Assembly (NCBI RefSeq): GCF_001654925.1
Contig: NZ_LXER01000006.1
Coordinates: 248,001-312,000, forward strand
Direction: 5' to 3'
DNA from: Buttiauxella brennerae ATCC 51605
GTDB taxonomy: Bacteria; Pseudomonadota; Gammaproteobacteria; Enterobacterales; Enterobacteriaceae
Length of the DNA stretch: 64,000 bases
The position numbers and the translations under genes are program-made. Below are positions 46,860 through 57,384 of the stretch, piece by piece. The notes under the pieces were generated by a model that had not been told where the DNA came from, did not search any database, and worked only from the letters and a program-made list of their open reading frames with translations. Positions within the stretch are counted from its first letter, which is position 1, and each line of letters begins with the position of its first letter.

Positions 46860-47660
46860 TCACGCCCGTCCGAGCGGAACCACCAGCGGTGTATGTGCCA
46901 CCGGATCTTCAATAATCATGCAGCGCAGGCCGTAAATCGCTTCGATAAGTTCAGGGGTGATAATCTCGGTCGGTGCCCCTTCGGCGATAATCTTGCCGTC
47001 CCGCAAGGCGATTAAATGCGTGGCGTAACGGCATGCCTGGTTCAAATCGTGCAGCACGGCGGCAAGCGTGTAACCTTGTTTTTGGTTGAGGTCGCGCAGC
47101 AATTCCAGCAAATCAATCTGGTGGCTGATATCAAGCCAGGTGGTGGGCTCATCAAGCAGTAAAATAGAGGTTTCCTGCGCCAGCACCATCGCAATCCAGG
47201 CTCGTTGCCGCTGGCCGCCCGAAAGCGTGTCGACGGGTTGATCGGCTAAATCTTCAATGTTTGTCGCTTTTAATGCCCGCTCGACCGCCAGGCTGTCTTC
47301 TTCGCGCCAGCGTGAAAACATCGGCTGGTGCGGGTAACGGCCGCGAGCCACCAGTTCCGCCACACTAATATCCCCCGGAGCTGTGGAATTTTGTGCCAGT
47401 AAACCCACACGCCGCGCCACTTCTTTGGTGGCAAAACGGTGAATTTCATTGCCGTCGAGCCACACCTGGCCGTGCATCGGTTTCATCAGGCGGCTTAGCG
47501 TGCGCAGCAGCGTGGATTTACCGCAGCCGTTGGGGCCGATAATCGCGGTAAATTTCCCGTCAGGAATAGCAACGGTCAGGCCGTCGGCCACCACATGATT
47601 GCCATATCCAAGCCGTAATTTTTCGCCATGCAGGCGCGATGGAGTGGAAATCTGGCTCAT
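46860..47660 (-). CDS. fepC: Ferric enterobactin ABC transporter ATPase
   Basis: 266 residues. GPNGCGKST near 43, LSGGQRQRAWIA near 145 and ILLLDEPTTWLD near 165. It powers FepDG-mediated import of ferric enterobactin. Start overlaps the fepG stop by four bases; third in fepDGC. Confidence 0.96.
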   Translation of the reverse strand: MSQISTPSRLHGEKLRLGYGNHVVADGLTVAIPDGKFTAIIGPNGCGKSTLLRTLSRLMKPMHGQVWLDGNEIHRFATKEVARRVGLLAQNSTAPGDISVAELVARGRYPHQPMFSRWREEDSLAVERALKATNIEDLADQPVDTLSGGQRQRAWIAMVLAQETSILLLDEPTTWLDISHQIDLLELLRDLNQKQGYTLAAVLHDLNQACRYATHLIALRDGKIIAEGAPTEIITPELIEAIYGLRCMIIEDPVAHTPLVVPLGRA

Positions 47661-48649
47661 TTCTTACGGGACTCCTGAATCAACAACGCAATAAGATAAA
47701 TACCGCCGAGGCTTACGGTGACAACGCCGACCGGTAATTGATACGGCATAAACAGATGTTGGGCGCACAGGTCTGCTGCGAGCAATAGCGTTGCACCGCA
47801 TAATGCAGATTGCAGCAAACCCCAGCGTGAAGTGGCGCTCAAACGGCGGGCGATATGCGGGGCGACCAGCGCGATAAACGAAATTGGCCCGGCGAGTGCC
47901 GTTGCGGCGGCAGTGAGAATAACCCCCGTTAGCATCAACAGCAGGCGAGATCGCTCCACGGAAACTCCGAGCGCGCAGGCACTATCATCGCCCATTTCCA
48001 GCAAACGCATGCGCCGCACTAACAATGCACCAGCCACTAATGCCAGCAACATTAACGGTGCTGCCGGGAATAATTTCCCCCAGGTTAAACCATTAAGGGA
48101 ACCCGCATTCCACAGCCCTGCGGAAATAGCGGTTTCAAGCGAGGCATGTAGCAATAGCCAGGTATTGAACGCCACCAGCATCGCACGCACGCCAATACCG
48201 ATGATTATCAAACGGAAAGTTTCAATGCCGTTTCGCCACGCGAGCAACCAGACCACCAGCGCAGTAATAATGCCACCGGCCATGGCGGAGGTTGCAATTG
48301 CAGTTTGATGCTGGCCGAACAGCACCATGGCGACCAGAACACCACTCCACGCCCCGGTATTAAAGCCCATCACGTCCGGGCTGCCGAGTGGGTTACGCAT
48401 CAGTGACTGGAAGATGGCACCACTCACGCCCAGCGCCGCACCAATCAGCAGCGCCATGACAACGCGTGGCAGGCGCCATTCAACGACGACCAGTGAGATA
48501 TTGCGTGGTGCGGAGCCGAGTAGTGCGTCAATCACCTGGTTGACTGATAGCGGCAAAACGCCACTCCCCAGGCTCCACAATCCGAGAATAATACTGAGCA
48601 TTAATAGCATCAGGCTGCTGATTAACAGGCGAGGGGAGAGGCGGTTCAA
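47657..48649 (-). CDS. fepG: Ferric enterobactin ABC permease FepG
   Basis: 330 residues, about nine membrane segments (FecCD/BtuC family; QSLMRNPLGSPDVMGFNTGAW, GPISFIALVAPHIARRL). Second gene of fepDGC, overlapping both neighbours by four bases. Confidence 0.96.
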   Translation of the reverse strand: MNRLSPRLLISSLMLLMLSIILGLWSLGSGVLPLSVNQVIDALLGSAPRNISLVVVEWRLPRVVMALLIGAALGVSGAIFQSLMRNPLGSPDVMGFNTGAWSGVLVAMVLFGQHQTAIATSAMAGGIITALVVWLLAWRNGIETFRLIIIGIGVRAMLVAFNTWLLLHASLETAISAGLWNAGSLNGLTWGKLFPAAPLMLLALVAGALLVRRMRLLEMGDDSACALGVSVERSRLLLMLTGVILTAAATALAGPISFIALVAPHIARRLSATSRWGLLQSALCGATLLLAADLCAQHLFMPYQLPVGVVTVSLGGIYLIALLIQESRKK

Positions 48650-49635
48650 ATTCCGGCTCCTTTACGCTGGCGGCGGACTAAGTAAATGAGCATCGGTGCG
48701 CCAATAAATGCGCTCACCACTGAAACACGTAATTCGCCGGGAACCAGCATGCGGCCAACAATATCGGCAAACAGCAACAGCACTGGTGTGGCAATCAAGG
48801 TGACGGGAAGCGACCATCGATGGTCAGCGCCCACCAGCCAACGCGCCAGATGCGGCATCATCAGGCCAATAAAAGCGATAGGGCCAACGGCTGCTGTAGC
48901 ACTGCCACACAATAAAGTGATGGCGATTAAACCGAGCAACTGAGTGCGTGCCACTTTGCTGCCAAGTGCAGTTGCGGTATCGGTACCCATACTCAGGCTG
49001 TTTAGCGAACGGCTGATAAGCAGCGCAATCGCACCGCCTGCCAGCACGGGCAAGACAATGACTTTCAACGTTGAAAGCGTACGGATATCGAGTGAACCGG
49101 CCTGCCAGAAACGTAGCTGGTCATAAACCACTGGGTTAAGTAGCGCGATGCCATTACTTAAACCTTCGAGCACCGCACCGAGCGCAACACCCGCCAGCGT
49201 TAAGCGCACCGGGCTGAGTTGCCCGCCACCCTGACTGCCGGTAAATGCCACCACCAGGGCGGCGAACAGCGCGCCAGAAAAGGCCAGACCGAGCAACGCC
49301 AGCGGAGATGAGAGGCTCCAGACCGCCGCACCCAACACAATGGCAAAACTTGCTCCGGCATTAACGCCAAGCAGACCGGGGTCAGCGAGTGGATTTCGGG
49401 TCAGGGTTTGCATCAACGCACCGGCAAGGCCCAGCGCGCCGCCCGCAAGAATACCGGCGAGCGTGCGGGGGAGGCGAGCGTCGAGCACGACCGTGCAATC
49501 CGCACTCTGGCACTGGCCGCTAAGCGCATCGATAACAACTTCAGCGGGGAGTGATTTTGCACCTAATAACAAACTGAGCGTTGCCATCAATAACAGAAAA
49601 AACAACAGACTCAGCAGGGTAAACCAGCGAGACAT
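48646..49635 (-). CDS. fepD: Ferric enterobactin ABC permease FepD
   Basis: 329 residues from ATG 49635 with GAAGGA upstream; an ORF opening at 49680 adds 15 residues not present in E. coli. Motifs QTLTRNPLADPGLLGVNAGASFAI and GPIAFIGLMMPHLARWLVG. Inner-membrane permease paired with FepG. First of the operon, divergent from entS at a Fur box. Confidence 0.94.
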   Translation of the reverse strand: MSRWFTLLSLLFFLLLMATLSLLLGAKSLPAEVVIDALSGQCQSADCTVVLDARLPRTLAGILAGGALGLAGALMQTLTRNPLADPGLLGVNAGASFAIVLGAAVWSLSSPLALLGLAFSGALFAALVVAFTGSQGGGQLSPVRLTLAGVALGAVLEGLSNGIALLNPVVYDQLRFWQAGSLDIRTLSTLKVIVLPVLAGGAIALLISRSLNSLSMGTDTATALGSKVARTQLLGLIAITLLCGSATAAVGPIAFIGLMMPHLARWLVGADHRWSLPVTLIATPVLLLFADIVGRMLVPGELRVSVVSAFIGAPMLIYLVRRQRKGAGI

Positions 49636-49730
49636 ACCTTGCATATCCTTCACGTCGCAGGGCAGATAAGCGCGCGTCATCCACCCGACAAAGCCACAAA
49701 AAGCGGCAATCCTTTTAAGTAAAATATAAT

Positions 49731-49749
49731 GATAGTTATTATCATTATC
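49731..49749. promoter_or_regulatory. Fur box between fepD and entS
   Basis: 16 of 19 match to the Fur consensus (GATAGTTATTATCATTATC). Confidence 0.9.
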
Positions 49750-49819
49750 ACTCTTATTTGTTTATGTTAGCATGAGCCGCTTCGCACCCGGAAAGAAAAA
49801 TTCGCTTTAAGGCCATGTA

Positions 49820-51052
49820 ATGAACCGCAATTCTTTGCTGCTAAATCTCAGTTTGCTCAAGACCCATCCCGCTTTTCGCGCCGTCTTCCTCGCCCGTTTT
49901 ATCTCCATTGTTTCGCTGGGGTTGCTGGGCGTTGCGGTGCCGGTACAAATTCAGACCCTGACAGGTTCTTCTTTGCAAGTCGGTCTTGCGGTGACGCTGA
50001 CCGGTTCGGCGATGTTTATCGGCCTGATGATGGGCGGTGTGCTGGCAGACCGCCACGAGCGCCGCCGCCTGATTATTCTGGCCCGTTCCACCTGCGGTGT
50101 CGGTTTTATTGGCCTGACGATTAACGCCGCGTTGCCGGAACCGTCGCTGGCGGCAATTTACCTGCTTGGTGTGTGGGATGGGTTCTTTGGCGCACTGGGT
50201 GTAACGGCACTTTTAGCCGCAACACCTGCGCTGGTGGGGCGCGAAAATTTAATGCAGGCGAGTGCGATTACCATGCTCACCGTGCGCCTGGGTTCCGTGA
50301 TTTCGCCGATGATCGGTGGGCTGCTGCTGGCCTCGGGCGGCGTGGTGTGGAACTACGCGCTGGCTTCCGTCGGCACCTTTATCACATTGCTGCCCCTGCT
50401 GAGTTTGCCGAAACTGGCACCGCCGCCACAAGCGCGTGAAAACCCGCTGCTGTCACTGTGGAATGGTTTACGTTTTCTGGTTGGCCACCCGATTATCGGC
50501 GGCATTGCGTTAGTCGGCGCGTTGCTGACGATGGCGAGCGCGGTGCGCGTGTTGTATCCGGCGCTCGCCGGGCACTGGCAAATGAGTGCAGCGCAAATCG
50601 GCTTGATGTACGCCGCCGTGCCACTGGGTGCCGCCATTGGCGCGTTGACCAGCGGGCGCATTGCGCATCATGCAACTCCGGGTAGGGTCATGCTGGGAAC
50701 GGGTGTTGTGTCGTTTATCTCAATTGGCGTATTCAGCCTGATGCCCGTTTGGGGTCTCGGGCTTGCGTGCCTTGCGCTGTTTGGCTACCTCAGTGCGATT
50801 AGCTCACTGCTGCAATACACGTTAATTCAGACGCTGACGCCGGACGGCATGTTAGGCCGTATTAACGGTTTATGGACCGCGCAAAATGTGACGGGTGATG
50901 CGATTGGGGCGGCGATTTTGGGCGGAATGACCGTTGCTATGACGCCTGTTGCGGCGGCAAGCTCAGGTGGTTTTGCGCTGACGATATGCGGGGTTGTGCT
51001 GGCGATTGTGCTGGTGCAATTGCGACGTTACCAGCAAACCGTTCCTGCTTAA
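49820..51052 (+). CDS. entS: Enterobactin exporter EntS
   Basis: 410 residues (E. coli 416), MFS type with about 12 membrane segments; motif [14 protein letters not shown] between the second and third segments is typical. It exports newly made enterobactin across the inner membrane. Divergent from fepD. Confidence 0.96.
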   Translation: MNRNSLLLNLSLLKTHPAFRAVFLARFISIVSLGLLGVAVPVQIQTLTGSSLQVGLAVTLTGSAMFIGLMMGGVLADRHERRRLIILARSTCGVGFIGLTINAALPEPSLAAIYLLGVWDGFFGALGVTALLAATPALVGRENLMQASAITMLTVRLGSVISPMIGGLLLASGGVVWNYALASVGTFITLLPLLSLPKLAPPPQARENPLLSLWNGLRFLVGHPIIGGIALVGALLTMASAVRVLYPALAGHWQMSAAQIGLMYAAVPLGAAIGALTSGRIAHHATPGRVMLGTGVVSFISIGVFSLMPVWGLGLACLALFGYLSAISSLLQYTLIQTLTPDGMLGRINGLWTAQNVTGDAIGAAILGGMTVAMTPVAAASSGGFALTICGVVLAIVLVQLRRYQQTVPA

Positions 51053-51061
51053 AACATGAAC

Positions 51062-51153
51062 CATGTCGGATGTCGCTGCGCCATCCGACATGGAAATACC
51101 ACGCAATCACCTGAAACCAGTAGGTCGGATTAGCGTTAGCGACATCCGACATG
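51062..51153. repeat. Two inverted REP-like elements between entS and fepB
   Basis: CATGTCGGATGTCGC...ATCCGACATG (51062-51092) and a second, TAGGTCGGATTAGCG...GACATCCGACATG (51121-51153). Confidence 0.85.
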
Positions 51154-51160
51154 CAATCAA

Positions 51161-52105
51161 TTACTTACTGGCAAACAGCTTACTCATCCGCTCCAGAATC
51201 TGAGTGGCACTGTAATAATCCAGACGGAAAGTTTCAGTGCCCAGCGCATAAACTTGTTTGTGCTGCACGGCAGGCAAATGCGAAAGCAGCGGGTTGTTTT
51301 CCAGCGCGGTGGCATCTTTATCATCGCTGGCAAACAGGAACAGACTTTCACCGTTCAAACCTGCGGCCAGGTTTTCCCCACCAAGTTGCACAATGTCATG
51401 ACGTTTCCCCATGCTCTTACTGGCCTGAATTGTCACGGGTAACGTCGACAACGTGAAGCCAAGTTGTTGAAGCAATTTCCCTTGCGCAGATTCTGACGTC
51501 CACAAGTTCGCCGAATGTGAGGCAGGGGTGTAAACCAGCGCGGTAACCGGCTGCGGTGGCAGCGCCATATGCATTTTTGCTTCGCTCAGATGCTTATCAA
51601 AACTGGCAATTCGCCCGGCGGCTTGCTTCTCATGCCCGGTGATGCCACCAAGCTGAGTCAGTAATTGCTGCCAGCTCTTGTCGTCATAATTAATCACAAG
51701 CGTTGGCGCGATGGCAGAGAGCTGCTCATAAAGGGCGAGGGCGGAGTCGCCACCGGTTGCGCTAATCAAAATCAGATCCGGCATTTGTGCGGCAACGGCT
51801 TCGGCGCTGGCTTCGCCGATATATAAGCGTTGAACGTTACGCTCTTTAGCCACATCTCCCCACTGGCGCAGAAAACCCTGCGCGTCACCCATTCGGTTGC
51901 CAGGCGTCGTTGCACCGCTTGCGATAACGGGCGCATCAATGGCCAGCAGCGAGCCGGTTAATGTCACGCTGGTCGAAACAATACGCTGTGGTGCCTGCTC
52001 AAACGTGTGCGTACCGTGGCTGTCGGTGATGGTGCGCGGCCAGTCGGCGGCGTGGGCAAAGCTGCTCAGGCAGAAAAGGATTAGTGCGGAGAATCTGATT
52101 TTCAC
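51161..52105 (-). CDS. fepB: Periplasmic ferric enterobactin-binding protein
   Basis: 314 residues with signal peptide [21 protein letters not shown]. Class III binding-protein fold with two lobes joined by a helix ([23 protein letters not shown]). It delivers ferric enterobactin to FepDG. Divergent from entC. Confidence 0.95.
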   Translation of the reverse strand: MKIRFSALILFCLSSFAHAADWPRTITDSHGTHTFEQAPQRIVSTSVTLTGSLLAIDAPVIASGATTPGNRMGDAQGFLRQWGDVAKERNVQRLYIGEASAEAVAAQMPDLILISATGGDSALALYEQLSAIAPTLVINYDDKSWQQLLTQLGGITGHEKQAAGRIASFDKHLSEAKMHMALPPQPVTALVYTPASHSANLWTSESAQGKLLQQLGFTLSTLPVTIQASKSMGKRHDIVQLGGENLAAGLNGESLFLFASDDKDATALENNPLLSHLPAVQHKQVYALGTETFRLDYYSATQILERMSKLFASK

Positions 52106-52264
52106 TCAATGACATCCTGTAGGAAATTATGCGCAAAGTTATGGTAATGCTTCTCATTTTCACTGTTATGCCATCAGGGTGCAAGCGGCACAATTGTTAA
52201 AATAAATTTGCCTTTGTTGACAGCGCGGCGGTTTCTCTTTAGGTTACGACTCCGAAATACAAAT

Positions 52265-52283
52265 GATAATTATTATTAATATC
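52265..52283. promoter_or_regulatory. Fur box between fepB and entC
   Basis: 15 of 19 match to the Fur consensus (GATAATTATTATTAATATC). Confidence 0.85.
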
Positions 52284-52309
52284 TTTTATCATTTTTTGAC
52301 GGAGGATGG

Positions 52310-53491
52310 ATGGATACGTTACTGGCCCGGCAGCCGCAAGAAAAACAGCTAACTTCTTGTGCCGATAGTTTTTTCTTTATGTCGCCTTATCGCAGTTTCT
52401 CGACAAGCGGCTGCTTTATTCGACTCGACTGCCCGGCATTTGATGGTGAAAACCTCAATGGTGGGCTGCAAAAACAGTTGCGTGAAGTGTTCGAAAACGC
52501 CAAAAAGCACGGTATCGAGAAGCCCATTGCCGTAGGCGCAATCCCCTTTGATCCCCGCCAACCATCAGCATTGTTTATTCCTGAAAGATGGCAGACGTTT
52601 TCTCGTGCTCAACGGCAGAGTGATTCCAGCCAGTGCGGTGCGGCCCAACCGCTGAACATTGCCGCGCGTAAAGCCGTCCCTGAACAAGATAAATTTATGG
52701 AAATGGTGGCGCACGCCGCTGCCGCTACCACCCAGCCGGATATCGACAAAGTGGTGCTCTCACGCCTGATCGATATTGAAACGGATGCGCCCGTTGATCT
52801 CGATGCTTTGCTCAATCGCCTGATTAGCCAAAATCCGACCAGCTACAACTTCCATGTGCCACTAGCCGATGGCAGTTCGCTGGTGGGGGCCAGCCCGGAA
52901 TTACTGTTACGTAAATCCGGTAAGAATTTCAGCTCTTTGCCGCTGGCGGGTTCAGCGCGTCGCGATAAAGACAATATCCAGCGCGACAGTGAAATCGGCG
53001 CACAGCTGCTGCGTTCGACTAAAGACCGCCACGAGCATGGTCTGGTGACACAGGCAATGCGCGACGTTTTGCAGCCGCACAGCCAGTATTTAACGCTTTC
53101 CGATACACCGGAACTTATCACCACGCCAACCTTGTGGCACCTCGCCACACCGATTTACGGTCAGGTGAAAGACAGCCACGACAATGCGTTATCTCTTGCC
53201 TGTTTGTTGCATCCAACTCCTGCATTGAGCGGTTTCCCACACGATGTGGCACAAAAATTAATTGCCGAACTGGAACCGTTCGATCGCGAACTGTTTGGCG
53301 GCATCGTTGGTTGGTGTGACGCCGAAGGTAACGGCGAGTGGGTAGTCACTATTCGCTGCGCCCGCGTGGGCGGTAATCAGGTGCGCCTGTTCGCCGGAGC
53401 AGGGATTGTGCCTGCTTCCTCTCCTGAATCGGAATGGCGCGAAACCGGCGTCAAACTTTCCACCATGCTCAACGTATTTGGACTTAATTAA
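52310..53491 (+). CDS. entC: Isochorismate synthase EntC
   Basis: 393 residues (E. coli 391). Chorismate-binding fold; GASPELLLRKSG, TPTLWHLATPIYG and FDRELFGGIVGWCD are conserved. Converts chorismate to isochorismate. GGAGG precedes the start by a few bases; first of entCEBAH. Confidence 0.97.
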   Translation: MDTLLARQPQEKQLTSCADSFFFMSPYRSFSTSGCFIRLDCPAFDGENLNGGLQKQLREVFENAKKHGIEKPIAVGAIPFDPRQPSALFIPERWQTFSRAQRQSDSSQCGAAQPLNIAARKAVPEQDKFMEMVAHAAAATTQPDIDKVVLSRLIDIETDAPVDLDALLNRLISQNPTSYNFHVPLADGSSLVGASPELLLRKSGKNFSSLPLAGSARRDKDNIQRDSEIGAQLLRSTKDRHEHGLVTQAMRDVLQPHSQYLTLSDTPELITTPTLWHLATPIYGQVKDSHDNALSLACLLHPTPALSGFPHDVAQKLIAELEPFDRELFGGIVGWCDAEGNGEWVVTIRCARVGGNQVRLFAGAGIVPASSPESEWRETGVKLSTMLNVFGLN

Positions 53492-55108
53492 ATGGCGATT
53501 CAATTCACTCGCTGGCCGGATGAACTGGCCGCTCGCTACCGCGAAAAAGGTTACTGGGCCGACTTGCCCCTGACCGACATTCTCAGCCGCCAGGCCAAAA
53601 ACGACGTGATTGCGTTAATCGAAGGTGAACGTCATTACAGCTACCGCGAGCTGGAACTGGCGGCGACGCGGCTTGCCAGTGCGTTACAGCGCCGCGGCCT
53701 GAGCCGTGGTGAAACCGCGCTGGTTCAACTTGGCAACGTGGCGGAACTGTACATCACGCTGTTTGCGCTGCTGAAAATAGGTGTTGCTCCGGTGAACGCG
53801 CTGTACAGCCATCAGCGCACGGAAATGGAAGCCTACGCCAGGCAAATCGAGCCGGTGGTGCTGATTGCCGATCGCAAACACAGTTTGTTCGCTCATGATG
53901 ATTTTCTCGAGTCGCTGTGCCAGCAAAACGCATCGCTACGCATGGCGGTGTTGCTCAATGAAAACGATCGTGAACGTTCGCTGAGTGCCTTTATCAATGA
54001 GCCGGAAGACAACTTTGTTGCCAGCCCTTCCGCTGCCGACGAAGTGGCCTTTTTCCAGCTTTCCGGTGGCAGCACGGGCACACCAAAACTGATCCCGCGC
54101 ACTCATAACGATTACTACTATAGCATTCGCCGTAGCGTAGAAATCTGCCGCTTTGATGCGAACACGCGCTTTCTGTGCGCGATCCCGGCGGCACACAACT
54201 ACGCGCTAAGTTCGCCGGGTTCGCTGGGCGTGTTTTATGGCGGCGGGCGCGTGGTGTTGGCAAACGACCCGAGTGCGACGCTCTGTTTCCCGCTGATTGA
54301 ACGCCACCAACTCAATGCCACCGCGCTGGTGCCGCCGGCCGTCAGCCTGTGGCTGCAAGCGATTGGCGAGTGGGGCAGCAATCAATCCCTCGAATCATTA
54401 GAACTGTTGCAGGTCGGCGGCGCACGTTTGAGCGAAGCGCTGGCCGCGCGTATCCCGGCTGAAATTGGCTGCCAGTTACAGCAAGTTTTCGGCATGGCCG
54501 AAGGCCTGGTGAACTACACGCGCCTTGACGACGATAACGACCACATCTTCAAAACCCAGGGCAAACCAATGTGCCCGGACGACGAAGTCTGGGTGGCCGA
54601 TGAGCAAGGAAACCCGCTGCCACACGGCGAAGTCGGCCGCCTGATGACGCGTGGGCCATACACCTTCCGTGGCTATTACCGCAGCCCGGAGCACAACGCC
54701 AGCGCCTTTGATGCCAACGGTTTCTACTGCTCGGGCGATCTGATTTCGATTGCCGAAGACGGCTACATCACCGTGCAAGGGCGCGAGAAAGATCAGATCA
54801 ACCGTGGCGGGGAGAAGATCGCCGCCGAGGAGATCGAAAACCTGTTACTGCGCCACGAAGAGATCGTCCATGCCGCGCTGGTTTCGATGGAAGACAGTCT
54901 GCTGGGCGAGAAAAGCTGCGCGTTTATTGTCGGCAGCCGCCCGTTTCGCGCCGTGGAAGTTCGTCGCTATTTGCGTGAACTGGGTATTGCCGACTTCAAA
55001 CTACCCGATCGTATTGAAATCGTTGAAAACCTGCCGCTAACCGCGGTGGGCAAAGTGGACAAAAAACGTTTGCGCCAGTTGATTGCTGATAAGCAACTGG
55101 CTTCCTGA
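53492..55108 (+). CDS. entE: 2,3-dihydroxybenzoate-AMP ligase EntE
   Basis: 538 residues. ATP motif [10 protein letters not shown] near 190, [13 protein letters not shown] near 231, YCSGDLISI near 412 and the C-terminal lysine in AVGKVDKK. It adenylates 2,3-dihydroxybenzoate and loads it on EntB. Starts at the entC stop. Confidence 0.97.
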   Translation: MAIQFTRWPDELAARYREKGYWADLPLTDILSRQAKNDVIALIEGERHYSYRELELAATRLASALQRRGLSRGETALVQLGNVAELYITLFALLKIGVAPVNALYSHQRTEMEAYARQIEPVVLIADRKHSLFAHDDFLESLCQQNASLRMAVLLNENDRERSLSAFINEPEDNFVASPSAADEVAFFQLSGGSTGTPKLIPRTHNDYYYSIRRSVEICRFDANTRFLCAIPAAHNYALSSPGSLGVFYGGGRVVLANDPSATLCFPLIERHQLNATALVPPAVSLWLQAIGEWGSNQSLESLELLQVGGARLSEALAARIPAEIGCQLQQVFGMAEGLVNYTRLDDDNDHIFKTQGKPMCPDDEVWVADEQGNPLPHGEVGRLMTRGPYTFRGYYRSPEHNASAFDANGFYCSGDLISIAEDGYITVQGREKDQINRGGEKIAAEEIENLLLRHEEIVHAALVSMEDSLLGEKSCAFIVGSRPFRAVEVRRYLRELGIADFKLPDRIEIVENLPLTAVGKVDKKRLRQLIADKQLAS

Positions 55109-55122
55109 TTGACGGAGAATTT

Positions 55123-55983
55123 ATGGCTATTCCAAAACTGAACGCATACACCTTACCGACGGCTGCCGACATCCCGGAAAACAAAGTGAACTGGGCGTTT
55201 GAACCCGAGCGCGCGGCACTGCTGATTCACGATATGCAGGAATATTTCATCGATTTCTGGGGCGACAATTGCCCGATGATCCAGCAGGTTATCGCCAACA
55301 TTGCCGCGCTGCGCGATTACTGCAAGCGCCACAATATTCCGGTCTACTACACCGCGCAGCCTAACGGCCAGAGCGATGAAGACCGTGCGCTGCTAAACGA
55401 CATGTGGGGGCCGGGTTTAAACAAACACCCTGAACGCCAGAAAGTGGTGGCAGAACTTGCGCCAGACGAACACGACACGGTGCTGACCAAATGGCGGTAC
55501 AGCGCGTTTATCCGCTCGCCGCTGGAGCAAGCCTTAAAAGAAACTGGCCGCAACCAGCTCATTATTTGCGGCGTATACGCACACATTGGCTGCATGACGA
55601 CGGCAACTGACGCGTTTATGCGCGATATCAAACCGTTTATGGTGGCCGATGCGCTGGCTGATTTCAGCCGCGAAGAGCACATGATGGCGCTGAAATACAC
55701 CGCAGGCCGTTCCGGGCGCGTAGTGATGACCCGCGATTTGCTGCCGGAAAGCGCGCCGCAAAACAAACAGCAACTGCGTGAAATCGTCCTGCCGCTGCTT
55801 GATGAATCTGACATTCCGGAAGATGACGAAAACCTGATTGATTACGGTCTTGATTCCGTGCGCATGATGGCGCTGGCGGCACGCTGGCGCAAAATCCACG
55901 CCGACATTGATTTCGTGATGCTGGCGAAGAACCCGACGATTGACGCCTGGTGGGCGCTGCTGTCGCGGGAAGCTCAGGCATGA
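55123..55983 (+). CDS. entB: Isochorismatase / aryl carrier protein EntB
   Basis: 286 residues. N-terminal isochorismatase (ALLIHDMQEYF near 35, ICGVYAHIGCMTTATDAF near 150) makes 2,3-dihydro-2,3-dihydroxybenzoate; the C-terminal carrier domain has the phosphopantetheine site in YGLDSVRMM (Ser near 246). entA overlaps its stop. Confidence 0.97.
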   Translation: MAIPKLNAYTLPTAADIPENKVNWAFEPERAALLIHDMQEYFIDFWGDNCPMIQQVIANIAALRDYCKRHNIPVYYTAQPNGQSDEDRALLNDMWGPGLNKHPERQKVVAELAPDEHDTVLTKWRYSAFIRSPLEQALKETGRNQLIICGVYAHIGCMTTATDAFMRDIKPFMVADALADFSREEHMMALKYTAGRSGRVVMTRDLLPESAPQNKQQLREIVLPLLDESDIPEDDENLIDYGLDSVRMMALAARWRKIHADIDFVMLAKNPTIDAWWALLSREAQA

Positions 55984-56732
55984 ACATCGATTTTAGCGGC
56001 AAACAAGTTTGGGTAACGGGGGCAGGCAGAGGCATTGGTTACCACACCGCGCGGGCGTTTAGCGACGCGGGTGCGACGGTAACCGGCTTTGATTTGACGT
56101 TTCCGTTGGAGATTTACCCGTTCGCCATCGAAGTGGTCAACGTAGCGGATGCGGACCAGGTCGCCAGCATCACCGAGCGTATTCTGAGTGATGGACAACC
56201 GCTCGATGTGCTGGTGAACGCGGCGGGAATTTTGCGCATGGGCGCAACCGATGCGCTGGCGTTGCAGGACTGGCAGGACACTTTTGCCGTAAACGTCGGC
56301 GGCGCGTTCAATATGTTCCGCGCCGTCATGCCACGAATGCGTGAGCAACGTAGCGGGGCGATTGTGACTGTTGCATCTGATGCCGCGCACACGCCGCGCA
56401 CCGGAATGTCGGCTTATGGTGCATCGAAAGCGGCGCTAAAAAGCCTTGCGCTAACCGTTGGCCTGGAACTGGCTCCATTTGGTGTGCGCTGCAATGTGGT
56501 GTCACCGGGTTCGACGGATACCGATATGCAACGCACATTGTGGAAAACGCCGGATGCCGAACAGCAGCGCATTCAGGGGTTCCCGGAGCAGTTCAAACTG
56601 GGGATCCCGCTGGGGAAAATTGCCCGCCCGCAGGAAATCGCCAGCACGATTTTGTTCCTCGCTTCAATGCACGCCAGCCACATCACGTTGCAGGATATTG
56701 TGATTGATGGCGGCGCAACGCTTGGAGCCTGA
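55980..56732 (+). CDS. entA: 2,3-dihydro-2,3-dihydroxybenzoate dehydrogenase EntA
   Basis: 250 residues, short-chain dehydrogenase: GAGRGIG near 12, NAAGIL near 82, catalytic YGASK near 146. Oxidises the EntB product to 2,3-dihydroxybenzoate. ATG 55980 overlaps the entB stop; a longer frame from 55950 lies within entB. Confidence 0.97.
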   Translation: MNIDFSGKQVWVTGAGRGIGYHTARAFSDAGATVTGFDLTFPLEIYPFAIEVVNVADADQVASITERILSDGQPLDVLVNAAGILRMGATDALALQDWQDTFAVNVGGAFNMFRAVMPRMREQRSGAIVTVASDAAHTPRTGMSAYGASKAALKSLALTVGLELAPFGVRCNVVSPGSTDTDMQRTLWKTPDAEQQRIQGFPEQFKLGIPLGKIARPQEIASTILFLASMHASHITLQDIVIDGGATLGA

Positions 56733-57149
56733 ATGAGCATCTGGAAACGAGAGTTAACGCTCGACGAGCTAAACCAAACCAGCGCCGGAACGATGGTTGA
56801 GCATCTCGGGATTATTTATACGCGCCTGGATGACGAAAGCCTGGAAGCGGAAATGCCGGTCGATAACCGCACCCAGCAGCCGTTTGGTTTGCTGCACGGC
56901 GGTGCGTCTGTGGTGCTGGCAGAAACGCTGGGATCGATGGCTGGGTTTCTGACGACGAGCGAAGGGCAGTGCGTGGTGGGAACGGAGATAAACGCCAGCC
57001 ACCATCGCGCGGTGGCATCGGGTACAGTGCGCGGCGTGTGCAAACCGCTGCATTTAGGGCGGGCTTCCCAGGTGTGGGAAATTGCTATTTTTGATGCTCG
57101 TGGGAAGCGGTGTTGTACGAGTCGGCTGACGACGGCGACGTTGGGTTAA
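56733..57149 (+). CDS. entH: Proofreading thioesterase EntH
   Basis: 138 residues, hot-dog fold ([19 protein letters not shown] with catalytic Glu near 64). Clears misacylated EntB. Starts immediately after entA. Confidence 0.95.
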   Translation: MSIWKRELTLDELNQTSAGTMVEHLGIIYTRLDDESLEAEMPVDNRTQQPFGLLHGGASVVLAETLGSMAGFLTTSEGQCVVGTEINASHHRAVASGTVRGVCKPLHLGRASQVWEIAIFDARGKRCCTSRLTTATLG

Positions 57150-57154
57150 CACAA

Positions 57155-57225
57155 ACCTAACCCTGATGGAGAGGAGACAGCTCTGTTTTCCCCTCTCCTG
57201 GGGGAGAGGGCCGGGGTGAGGGCGC
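57155..57225. repeat. GC-rich palindromic repeat (CCCTCTCC family)
   Basis: CCCCTCTCCTGGGGGAGAGG followed by GCCGGGGTGAGGG; partner copy in inverse form just before. Between entH and cstA. Confidence 0.65.
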
Positions 57226-57244
57226 TCCAACAAATTCCCCACAT

Positions 57245-57260
57245 CGTGATCCCCGTAACA
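57245..57260. promoter_or_regulatory. Candidate CRP site upstream of cstA
   Basis: CGTGA, six bases, TAACA: eight of ten core positions. E. coli cstA is activated by CRP, which fits; match is moderate. Confidence 0.35.
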
Positions 57261-57384
57261 AGCTGATGTAAAGACCTGGTCAAACCACTGCATTCCAATG
57301 TTTCAATGTTGTTAAATCCGCGTGCTTGTTCTAGAACAAAACGGTAATACCGTCTGCCTCTGGCGCTACACATGGAAAAACAAT

